Positions 46,331 through 53,810 of a stretch of DNA of 64,000 nt are shown in pieces. Every line of letters begins with the position of its first letter. The stretch's first letter is position 1. Source of the DNA: Flectobacillus major DSM 103 (GTDB taxonomy: Bacteria; Bacteroidota; Bacteroidia; Cytophagales; Spirosomataceae); NCBI RefSeq assembly GCF_000427405.1, contig NZ_KE386491.1:3729812-3793811 (forward strand). The letters run 5' to 3'. A program made the translations under genes and the position numbers. Under the pieces are notes generated by a model. That model was not told the DNA's origin. It ran no database searches and saw only the letters and a program-made list of their open reading frames with translations.

Positions 46331-47035
46331 ATGAAAACAATTGATGTTTGCTTAACTCCAGAATTATTACACCTCCATAATATTGAAAACTCAATTGTGG
46401 TAGTTGTCGATATTTTCAGAGCTACTTCGTGTATGACCACCGCCTTTGCCAATGGAGTTGGCTCTATTATTCCTGTTGCAACTATCGACGAATGTGTGTC
46501 ATATCAGCAAAAAGGGTATCTGGCTGCTGCCGAACGTGATGGAAAAACACCTGATGGTTTTGATTTTGACAATTCTCCATTCAGCTATATGGTCGACAAA
46601 GTAAAAGGTGCAACAATTTGTGTTACTACTACCAACGGAACTTTGGCTATTACCAAATCAAAGTCGGCAGTGAAAGTAATGGTTGGGTCATTCCTGAACC
46701 TAGGTGCTTTGTCAAGCTATCTTAAAGAGCAACAATATGATGTACTGGTGTTGTGTGCAGGCTGGAAAGGTAAACCTAATTTGGAAGATACACTTTTTGC
46801 AGGGGCATTGGTAGAACGCCTCAAAGACGAATTTATCATAGAAGAAGATTCGGCCTTGATGGCTTTGCGTCAATACCAAGGAGCTAAAGATGACCTGCTT
46901 TCGTATGTGGCGTCGTCGTCGCATGTACGAAGGTTACAACGTTTGGGTATCCAGAAAGATATTGCCTATTGTCTCCAACAAGATTTGTACGATGTATTGC
47001 CTGTTTTGAGGGGGAATGCTTTAGTAAATATGTAA
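46331..47035 (+). CDS. comB: 2-phosphosulfolactate phosphatase (ComB family)
   Basis: 234 residues. The family signature is VVVVDIFRATSCMTTAFANGV (~23-43), followed by EDTLFAGALVERL and SSSHVRRLQRLG near the C terminus. ComB dephosphorylates 2-phosphosulfolactate to sulfolactate with Mg2+. The rest of coenzyme M biosynthesis is not expected here, so the sulfolactate may serve another purpose (see findings). The gene is between gcvT and mscS and has no partner enzyme beside it. The identification is by family resemblance. Confidence 0.85.
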   Translation: MKTIDVCLTPELLHLHNIENSIVVVVDIFRATSCMTTAFANGVGSIIPVATIDECVSYQQKGYLAAAERDGKTPDGFDFDNSPFSYMVDKVKGATICVTTTNGTLAITKSKSAVKVMVGSFLNLGALSSYLKEQQYDVLVLCAGWKGKPNLEDTLFAGALVERLKDEFIIEEDSALMALRQYQGAKDDLLSYVASSSHVRRLQRLGIQKDIAYCLQQDLYDVLPVLRGNALVNM

Positions 47036-47055
47036 GAAAACCGTATTGATGTTTT

Positions 47056-47092
47056 CCTTCAGGGGGCTGTCTACAAAGGCAGTCCCTTTGTT
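47056..47092 (+). terminator. Possible terminator after comB
   Basis: AGGGGGCTGTC (47061-47071) pairs imperfectly, with wobble pairs, with GGCAGTCCCTT (47079-47089), followed by TGTTATG. The T run is short, so confidence is modest. Confidence 0.45.
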
Positions 47093-47207
47093 ATGAAAGC
47101 TTATTTGATACAAGATAATACCTAACTAACCCCTAAAAAGGTAAATGTGACCAAACGATGCTAAATCGTCAGAAGAAGGAACTATTAAACTATAAAACCT
47201 TCGTAGT

Positions 47208-48026
47208 ATGAATGTAGATATTGCATCTCTCAAAGAACAACTTCTAGTAGGCTTTACCCAATATGGGGGCAAAATTTTGTTAGCTATTTTAGCCTTTTCG
47301 GTAGGGCGTGTCGTTATTGGTAAACTTTCAAAGTTGCTATTGAGCAAAATGAATAGTAGTCATATCGACAAAGATGTACAGCCTTTCTTAATTTCTTTAA
47401 TTACAGTAGGTCTCAATGTGATGTTGTTGCTAAGCTGTGCGGGTATTTTGGGTATTCAAACCACCTCGTTTGTAGCAGTGTTGGGTGCTGCAGGTTTGGC
47501 TGTTGGCTTGGCTTTGCAAGGTAGTTTAGCCAATTTTGCAGGTGGTGTACTTATCCTTATTTTCAAACCATACCGTGTTGGCGATTTGATTTCGGCAGCG
47601 GGTTTTACAGGACACGTCGAATCTATTCAGATATTCAATACCGTTTTGGTAACACCCGACAACAAAACTATTATTTTGCCCAATGGCCAATTAGCTACCG
47701 CTCCTATTACTAATATATCTGGCAAAGGGGTTATTCGAGTAGATATGGTTTTTGCTGCTGGAAATCAAAATGATCTGGCTACCCTCAAAAAAGCCCTAAG
47801 TAAAGCTGTAAACTCATGTGAATCAGCTTTGAAAGACCGTGCTCATGATATATTATTAACCAAAATGACCGAAAATGCACTTCATTTTGATGTACGTGTT
47901 TGGACGGTATCAACCAAATATTGGGATACTTATTATGGAATGCACGAAGCCGTAAAAGCACAATTTGATGCTCACCAAATTCAAGGGCCACAAATCAAGC
48001 TAACAATCAATGATTTGAAAATCTAA
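47208..48026 (+). CDS. mscS: Small-conductance mechanosensitive channel (MscS family)
   Basis: 272 residues, the short MscS type. Three N-terminal helices (~18-35, ~60-82, ~90-118); the pore helix has the Gly/Ala-rich LGAAGLAVGLALQGSLANFAGG, followed by ILIFKPYRVGDLI and IILPNGQLATAPITNISG in the beta domain. It opens under membrane tension to release solutes during osmotic downshock. Its 3' end lies 28 nt before repeat copy B. Confidence 0.93.
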   Translation: MNVDIASLKEQLLVGFTQYGGKILLAILAFSVGRVVIGKLSKLLLSKMNSSHIDKDVQPFLISLITVGLNVMLLLSCAGILGIQTTSFVAVLGAAGLAVGLALQGSLANFAGGVLILIFKPYRVGDLISAAGFTGHVESIQIFNTVLVTPDNKTIILPNGQLATAPITNISGKGVIRVDMVFAAGNQNDLATLKKALSKAVNSCESALKDRAHDILLTKMTENALHFDVRVWTVSTKYWDTYYGMHEAVKAQFDAHQIQGPQIKLTINDLKI

Positions 48027-48053
48027 ATTAAAGCTGTACGAAAGATTAAATAC

Positions 48054-48215
48054 AACAGGAATCATCCCGAATTTTGGGATAATTTAAAATAGTGCCTTCT
48101 TGTTTGTGTTTATTGGGAAAAAAGCACACAAATGTTAGGTATTTATTGAACAAGGCGGTCGAAAAACTAATTTCGGCCGCCTTGTTTGATTTAGAAATTC
48201 GGGATGACTCATGTT
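48054..48215. repeat. Intergenic TIR/hairpin element, copy B (162 bp)
   Basis: Left end AACAGGAATCATCCCGAATTT (48054-48074) and right end AAATTCGGGATGACTCATGTT (48195-48215) form a 21-bp terminal inverted repeat with two mismatches. The centre is a hairpin AACAAGGCGGTCGAAA / TTTCGGCCGCCTTGTT (48149-48186). A sub-terminal segment shared with copy C is in reverse orientation (TTTGTGTTTATTGGGAAA, 48103-48120). It lies between the convergent mscS and LytTR genes. Confidence 0.75.
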
Positions 48216-48284
48216 TGAGGTTTTAGTACCAATGATTTAGTAAATTTTGGGTCATAAGTTTATTGTATTAGTTACCATAAGGGT

Positions 48285-48593
48285 TTAAATGATACCACGT
48301 CTACGTCGTGAAATAGGTAAGATTTGCTTATTGGTCAATTCTACAAAATCTCTGCTGACCGATGTGATAAAATTGCGATTAACAATATACTTACGATTGA
48401 TTCTAACAAAGCTATCATCAATTTTGGTATGTACTGTTCCTAGCGTTTGGGCAATAACCGTTTTTTTGCCTGTAATAAAATGAATGAACGTATAATTAAT
48501 ATCGCCTTCTAAGAAGAGAATATCAGAGGTTGAAAAATAAGCTTTTCTACCAATAACAGAGCGGGTGGGAGACAGAAAGTTCTTCATAAACAT
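48285..48593 (-). CDS. Stand-alone LytTR DNA-binding domain protein
   Basis: About 102 residues from ATG 48591-48593 (a second ATG two codons later is equally possible; the long frame to 48635 begins with TTG). The LytTR pattern is DILFLEGDINYTFIHF, QTLGTVHTKIDDSFVRINRK, YIVNRNFI, FVELTNKQILPISRRRRG. It binds DNA through a beta fold. There is no receiver domain, so it lacks the usual histidine-kinase input. It is beside a PAS-LuxR regulator. Confidence 0.82.
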   Translation of the reverse strand: MFMKNFLSPTRSVIGRKAYFSTSDILFLEGDINYTFIHFITGKKTVIAQTLGTVHTKIDDSFVRINRKYIVNRNFITSVSRDFVELTNKQILPISRRRRGII

Positions 48594-48792
48594 GTAGGAG
48601 CTATTAATGTTGTAAGAATATTTAGATAGACACAAATATCATGATACCAATCGTTTGTTCAAATACTCAATATTTAGTATTTATAGCCTTATTTTTATGA
48701 TTTTGACACTAATTATTGGTATGATATTGTATCAAGTAAAATTACTGCTAGCCAATACCTCCATGCAATAGCCCTTTGTAGTCATCTTGTCT

Positions 48793-49593
48793 TTATATCC
48801 AACCATTAACCAAACTGGTTTTGATAAGCTCGGCAGAAGAGAAGCAGCCCATTTTTTTTAGCATATTTTTACGATGATTTTTAACAGTATGCTCGCTCAG
48901 ACATAGGTCGTCGGCAATTTGTTTACTACTGCGGCCTTCGGCCATTAGCAATAGTACTCTTTTTTCAGAAGCCGAAATAGGATTCTCGTTTTGCTGATTA
49001 CTAGGTTTAAATTTTGTTTTAATTTTTTTGATGTCATTGTCATCGCTGGTGTCCAGAATATAGTGGGTAAAAGCCTTGTCGGGTTTAAGGTTGGATATAT
49101 CGGTGATAATATTCAAAAAATAAATTGGTTGCATTTCTTCATTGAAAAGAATCGGGATACTCTGCCCCAGAATATGAATAGATTCTCTGTTTTTTACTTT
49201 GAACTCGGCCGTAAAATTGGCTTTTATGTAGGGTCTGTTTTGTGGAGGTTGTTTGTATAAATAGTCAAAATAGTCGATTCCGCCCTTTATGAGCTTGATG
49301 AGGTCGGGCAGATAATAGGCTTTCAAGATAAAACTGTACCTTTTACCTACAACTTCCTCTGGTTGGTAGCCAAGCATTTTATAGAAAGAACCACCCGCCT
49401 TGATAATTTCCATATTCACACTATCGGCAATCACATAACAGTAGGTATCAATAGAATGATAAATTTTGAGATATTCATCTAATTGAAAATTCTCTTTAGA
49501 ATGAATCGTACTTTTTTTACCCAAAGCCCTTTGAGCAAAAGAACTAAACTGCTGATACGTTTTGTGTAATTCTTTAAAAAGTTTAATATTCAT
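48793..49593 (-). CDS. PAS domain / LuxR-type HTH transcriptional regulator
   Basis: 266 residues. Residues ~48-165 form a PAS sensor domain (YHSIDTYCYVIADSVNMEII, GSFYKMLGYQPEEVVGKRYS, IITDISNLKPDK). Residues ~200-266 are a LuxR-type HTH (ISASEKRVLLLMAEGRSSKQ, IADDLCLSEHTVKNHRKNML, KKMGCFSSAELIKTSLV). The signal is unknown; there is no clear redox or flavin motif. It lies upstream of the LytTR gene on the same strand, about 160 nt away, and is divergent from the cupin gene. Confidence 0.87.
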   Translation of the reverse strand: MNIKLFKELHKTYQQFSSFAQRALGKKSTIHSKENFQLDEYLKIYHSIDTYCYVIADSVNMEIIKAGGSFYKMLGYQPEEVVGKRYSFILKAYYLPDLIKLIKGGIDYFDYLYKQPPQNRPYIKANFTAEFKVKNRESIHILGQSIPILFNEEMQPIYFLNIITDISNLKPDKAFTHYILDTSDDNDIKKIKTKFKPSNQQNENPISASEKRVLLLMAEGRSSKQIADDLCLSEHTVKNHRKNMLKKMGCFSSAELIKTSLVNGWI

Positions 49594-49748
49594 AGAGCTT
49601 TGATAATTAACTTAGTAATGTGTTATTAATTAGGCATAGAACAAATATAATACTATCCTTATCTAAAATTGGGGCTAGTGTAATTATTAAAAGGTGAATA
49701 ATTCAAAATGAAAACTTCTTACCTTTGTCCAATAAATAAAATACTCTT

Positions 49749-50270
49749 ATGAACCTAAATCTCTCTCTTACTTCAAGCAAAGCTGAAGTTTTTGAACAAA
49801 TCGCCGCAGAGCTTTCTTCATTAGGCTTCAATGTTGTTAAACAAGACCAAACTCGCCCTTGGGGTGGTTTTTTTGTTATCGACGAAACCCAAGCAGCCGC
49901 ATTTGCTGCTACGTATTTCCCACATTTAGAAATGTCGGAAATTCAAATTACCAATAAACTAAGTCCCAAAATTTTGGTGGTTGCTCCAGAAAAACGCCTT
50001 TCTTGGCAATACCACTTCCGCCGTGCCGAAATATGGAAAGTAATAGCAGGCACAACAGTTGGGGTAAAAATTAGTCCAAATGACGAAGAAGGAGATGAAA
50101 TAAAACAACTAGAATCAGGAAGTTTTATTCAGATGGACAAAGGCGAACGCCACCGCTTAATTGGTCTTAGCTCGTGGGGGGTCGTAGCCGAAATTTGGCA
50201 ACATACCGACCCAGAACAACCTTCAGATGAGGATGATATAGTAAGATTACAAGATGACTTTGGTCGTTAA
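49749..50270 (+). CDS. Cupin protein related to type II mannose-6-phosphate isomerase
   Basis: 173 residues. The cupin C-terminal part (PEKRLSWQYHFRRAEIWKVI, MDKGERHRLIGLSSWGVVAE, IWQHTDPEQPSDEDDIVRLQ) has the same pattern as the cupin domain of PMI-GMP proteins, including the His/Glu metal cluster. The N-terminal RPWGGFFVID is also shared. It may isomerise or bind a sugar phosphate. A TACCTTTG box (49720-49727) lies 22 nt before the ATG. A terminator (50278-50315) follows. Confidence 0.75.
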   Translation: MNLNLSLTSSKAEVFEQIAAELSSLGFNVVKQDQTRPWGGFFVIDETQAAAFAATYFPHLEMSEIQITNKLSPKILVVAPEKRLSWQYHFRRAEIWKVIAGTTVGVKISPNDEEGDEIKQLESGSFIQMDKGERHRLIGLSSWGVVAEIWQHTDPEQPSDEDDIVRLQDDFGR

Positions 50271-50277
50271 TACATTG

Positions 50278-50315
50278 AAGCCGTTCTGGAGGGAAAAAAA
50301 CTCCAAACGGCTTTA
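50278..50315 (+). terminator. Terminator after the cupin gene
   Basis: AAGCCGTT(C)TGGAG (50279-50291) pairs with CTCCAAACGGCTT (50301-50313) around an AAAAAA-rich loop with a one-base bulge, then TATTTG. Confidence 0.85.
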
Positions 50316-50459
50316 TTTGTATAGTTATATTTATTAAAAAAATAGTTATAATATGGGAATTCCCCTAAAATCCACTAATACAAGTCATTAACCGCTTATC
50401 CTAGCCTTTTTCCAGTCATACTTTTTAGCCTCCCCTTTCTTACCAAAGTTCTAAAAAAC

Positions 50460-50502
50460 TTTGAACCTTTTGAAAGTTTCCATAGTTTTGTCTTTGGAAA
50501 CT
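50460..50502 (+). promoter_or_regulatory. Promoter and overlapping operator of the RND efflux operon
   Basis: TTTG (50460-50463), 19 nt, and TAGTTTTG (50483-50490) exactly fit the Bacteroidota -33/-7 consensus. An inverted repeat AGTTTCCA (50475-50482) ... TGGAAACT (50495-50502) is centred on the -7 box and would be occluded by a bound dimer. A third copy of the AGTTTCC half-site follows at 50517. The tetR-like gene starts 80 nt downstream, so self-repression is likely. Confidence 0.75.
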
Positions 50503-50580
50503 ATTCAACCTCTAAAAGTTTCCCGCATCGTTTTGACGGCTATCTACCACTAAAATTTTATAAAAAACATTTAATTCAGC

Positions 50581-51189
50581 ATGGATATTAAAGATAGAAT
50601 CATCGAACAAAGTACCACTTTGTTTTTTCGTTATGGCATCAAATCTATAACGATGGATGATATTGCAAAGGAGCTTGGGATTTCTAAAAAGACTATTTAC
50701 CAGCATTTTACAGATAAAGACGATGTTGTATATCAGGTATTTTTAAACTTTTTTGAAAAAGATAAATGCGAATACCTACAGCTAGAGTGGATGGTCAATA
50801 ATGTTATCGAAAAAATGGTGAGGTCTATGAAAATGGCCGAGCAGTCATTTAAGGAAGTAAATCCATCGTTGATTCATGACCTCAAGAAATATCATCCAAG
50901 AGCATGGAATTTATTTTTGGAATATAAACAAAACTTCGTTCTTGAAAGCACCAAACAAGACCTTCAAAAAGGGATAGATGAGGGCTTATTTAGAAGTGAT
51001 TTACAGCTAGAAATAATCGCAAGGCTGCACCTGGGGCTAATAGAGGTAGGGTTTGACTACCAAGCGTTTCCTCCCAACCGTTTTTCTTTTATTGAAGTTC
51101 AATTAACATTTTTAGACCATTTTATCAGGGGCATTGTCTCAGAAAAAGGACTTATTGCCTACTTACAATACAAAGAGCATATTCAGTAA
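50581..51189 (+). CDS. TetR/AcrR-family transcriptional regulator
   Basis: 202 residues. The N-terminal HTH is DRIIEQSTTLFFRYGIKSIT, MDDIAKELGISKKTIYQHFT (~4-44), followed by a helical ligand/dimer domain. It heads an operon with a TolC protein, an MFP and an RND pump and is the likely repressor of the operon. The overlapping promoter/operator at 50460-50502 supports this. The inducer is unknown. The intergenic gap to tolC is 55 nt. Confidence 0.93.
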   Translation: MDIKDRIIEQSTTLFFRYGIKSITMDDIAKELGISKKTIYQHFTDKDDVVYQVFLNFFEKDKCEYLQLEWMVNNVIEKMVRSMKMAEQSFKEVNPSLIHDLKKYHPRAWNLFLEYKQNFVLESTKQDLQKGIDEGLFRSDLQLEIIARLHLGLIEVGFDYQAFPPNRFSFIEVQLTFLDHFIRGIVSEKGLIAYLQYKEHIQ

Positions 51190-51243
51190 CCATTGCCATA
51201 ATCAACATATTGATTTTAATATTTTACTAATTAACAAGTCAAA

Positions 51244-52593
51244 ATGAAAACTAAACTTACAAGTAGCGTGCTGGCTTTCAGTATATTGCTCACTTCGGTT
51301 GTCTCCCTTGCCCAGCAAAGTTACTCGCTCAAAGAAGCGGTAGATTACGCAGTGAAAAATCACTCGAATGTAAAAACAGGCCAAATAGACATACTCACTG
51401 CCGAAGCTAGGGTAAATGAGATAAAGGCTATGGGGCTACCACAATTGAATGGGAATATTGGATATACCAATAACCTTATTATTCAACGTGTTTTTATTCC
51501 TGCCAAAACCTTTGACCCCAATGCCAAAGATGGTGACGTTGTAGCCGCCGAATTTGGGGTACGTAATAGCGGTAATGCTGGTGTTAATTTTAGCCAGTTG
51601 CTTTTTGATGGCTCGTACACACTTGGCCTAAAGGCTGCCGATGTTTATAAAGAGCTATCCAAAAAATCGTTGGTTCAAACCAAACAACAAGTAGCCGAAA
51701 ATGTTATGAAGGCTTATTACGGTATCTTGGTAAATCAGGAAAGGCTACAAATCTTGCAGCTTAATATGGGACGTTTGGATTCTTTGTACAACCAAACCAA
51801 AGCGATGAACCAACAGGGGTTTGTCGAAAAAATAGATGTACAAAGGCTGGAAGTTCAGAAGAATAACCTCAATATCGAATACAAAAATGTTGAGCGTTTA
51901 CAAGAGTTGAGTTATTATTTGCTCAAATACCAAATGGGCCTAAAACCTCAAGAAGAGGTAGTCCTAACCGACAAGCTGAGTGCTGTGAATATCAATGAGT
52001 TTATACCAGAACACGAAACCACGTTTCAATACGCCGACCGTATAGAGTACTCGATTCTCCAAACCCAAGACCGCCTGGCACAGCTAGACCTCAAAAATCA
52101 AAAAGCAGGTTATTTGCCAAAAGTTACTATGAATGGTAGTTATGGGTATAGTGCAGGTCGCCCACAGTTTACCGACCTCATTACCAAGCCTTGGTTCAAT
52201 GCAGCCACCTTAGGTGTTGCTATCCAGATTCCTATTTTCGATGGATTTGCGAAGAAATACAAAATTATCCAATCTCAAAATGCTTTAACAAAGCTCAAAG
52301 AAGGGTTTAATTTCTTAGAAAGCTCTATCGACTTCCAGATTAAGCAAGGGCAAATTACTTTGAAAAACGCCTACGAAACCCTACAAGAACAAAAGCTTAA
52401 TATGGAGCTGGCCAAAGAAGTGGTACGTGTTAGCAAAATCAAATACGAACAAGGGGTAGGCACAAACCTAGAATTAGTGAATGCAGAGTCGTCTTATAAA
52501 GAAGCTCAAACAAATTACTATACTACATTATATAACGTGTTGATTGCTAAAGTTGACTTGGACAAAGCAAAAGGCAAACTATTTACAGAATAA
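51244..52593 (+). CDS. TolC-family outer-membrane efflux protein
   Basis: 449 residues. Signal peptide (TSSVLAFSILLTSVVSLAQQ). Two OEP repeats: EAVDYAVKNHSNVKTGQIDI, and later NMELAKEVVRVSKIKYEQGV followed by TNLELVNAESSYKEAQTNYY. The long helices form the periplasmic tunnel and the beta parts the outer-membrane channel. It works with the adaptor and RND pump encoded next (33 and 73 nt gaps). Confidence 0.92.
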   Translation: MKTKLTSSVLAFSILLTSVVSLAQQSYSLKEAVDYAVKNHSNVKTGQIDILTAEARVNEIKAMGLPQLNGNIGYTNNLIIQRVFIPAKTFDPNAKDGDVVAAEFGVRNSGNAGVNFSQLLFDGSYTLGLKAADVYKELSKKSLVQTKQQVAENVMKAYYGILVNQERLQILQLNMGRLDSLYNQTKAMNQQGFVEKIDVQRLEVQKNNLNIEYKNVERLQELSYYLLKYQMGLKPQEEVVLTDKLSAVNINEFIPEHETTFQYADRIEYSILQTQDRLAQLDLKNQKAGYLPKVTMNGSYGYSAGRPQFTDLITKPWFNAATLGVAIQIPIFDGFAKKYKIIQSQNALTKLKEGFNFLESSIDFQIKQGQITLKNAYETLQEQKLNMELAKEVVRVSKIKYEQGVGTNLELVNAESSYKEAQTNYYTTLYNVLIAKVDLDKAKGKLFTE

Positions 52594-52625
52594 TCCCAAC
52601 ATTAAAATCTGAAAAATCGCAAGAT

Positions 52626-53738
52626 ATGAAAATCAAATACTTAGCATTATCATCTGTCGTTTTATTAGCCGCTTGTAATAAACCTACCGACAAAAAAGCT
52701 GAATTAGAAGCTCTCAAAACTCAGCGTCAAGAAATTGAGGCAAAAATCAAACAACTTGAAAAAGAAGTTGGTGGTGTAGCCAAAAAAGAAGAACAAAAAA
52801 TTGTTACAGTGGCTGTTAGCCCTATCCTAGCCCAAAGCTTCAAACATTTTGTAGAGGTACAAGGCTTGGTAACATCCGATAATATTGTACAGGTAACCCC
52901 ACAAATTAGTGGTCAATTGACCAGTATTTTAGTTTCGGTAGGACAGTCTGTAAAAAAAGGACAACTTGTTGCTACTATCGACAACAATGTAATGAGAGAA
53001 TCTTTGGCCGAAATCAAACAACAATTGGATTTGGCTACCACTTTGTTCAATAAGCAAAAAGCTCTTTGGGATCAACAAATTGGTACAGAAGTACAATACC
53101 TTCAGGCCAAAGCCAACAAAGAATCTTTGGAAAAAAGAATCGTAACAATGGAAACTCAATTGGCTATGACCAAAGTGTATGCTCCAATGTCGGGAACAGT
53201 AGAGGTAGTTCGCCAAAAAGTAGGTGAAATAGGAATGCCTGGCTCTCCTATTTTTCAGTTGGTAAATTTGGGCAACTTAAAAGTAGTCGGAAAAGTAGCC
53301 GATACTTATTTGGGTTCTGTAAAACGTGGCGATGCCATGAATGTCAAGTTTCCTGATATAAACAAAGAGCTGAATACTCAGATTGGTGTTGTTGATGCCC
53401 TTGTTGACCCAGTTTCGAGAACATTTGGTGTAGAAGCCAAAATCCCGAATCTTGGAGGATTGTTGAAGCCCAACCAAATTGCCATTATCAATATCAACGA
53501 TTTGTCGAAAGCCAATTCAATTGTAATTCAACAAAACTTGATTCAAAAAACCGAACTAGGAGATATTGTTTATGTAGCTGTTACCGAAAATGGTAAAAAG
53601 GTAGCTCGTGGCCGCAAAGTGAAGTCTGGCTTGAGCTATAACGGAACTATCGAAATTACAGAAGGCTTAAATGCTGGCGATTTATTGATTACACAAGGTT
53701 ATCAAGACCTCGTAGATGGAACTCCAGTAAGTTTTTAA
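52626..53738 (+). CDS. RND efflux periplasmic adaptor (MFP), lipoprotein
   Basis: 370 residues. Lipobox VLLAAC (C17). A coiled coil (DKKAELEALKTQRQEIEAKI, KQLEKEVG) follows. The lipoyl/barrel-sandwich hybrid (VTPQISGQLTSILVSVGQSV, KKGQLVATIDNNVM, KVYAPMSGTVEVVRQKVGEI) and the beta-barrel and membrane-proximal domains complete the HlyD/AcrA fold. It bridges the inner-membrane pump and the TolC channel. Confidence 0.93.
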   Translation: MKIKYLALSSVVLLAACNKPTDKKAELEALKTQRQEIEAKIKQLEKEVGGVAKKEEQKIVTVAVSPILAQSFKHFVEVQGLVTSDNIVQVTPQISGQLTSILVSVGQSVKKGQLVATIDNNVMRESLAEIKQQLDLATTLFNKQKALWDQQIGTEVQYLQAKANKESLEKRIVTMETQLAMTKVYAPMSGTVEVVRQKVGEIGMPGSPIFQLVNLGNLKVVGKVADTYLGSVKRGDAMNVKFPDINKELNTQIGVVDALVDPVSRTFGVEAKIPNLGGLLKPNQIAIININDLSKANSIVIQQNLIQKTELGDIVYVAVTENGKKVARGRKVKSGLSYNGTIEITEGLNAGDLLITQGYQDLVDGTPVSF

Positions 53739-53810
53739 TTGACTCATAGGCATTAGAAACCCCTCTTGCCTATAGCATTTTGCTTAAAGCATTCTATTCA
53801 AACATTAAAA

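Noticed and set aside
53766-53810. Upstream extension of the RND pump gene
   Set aside because: It starts at TTG and adds 15 residues with no homology; the ATG at 53811 gives the usual N terminus.
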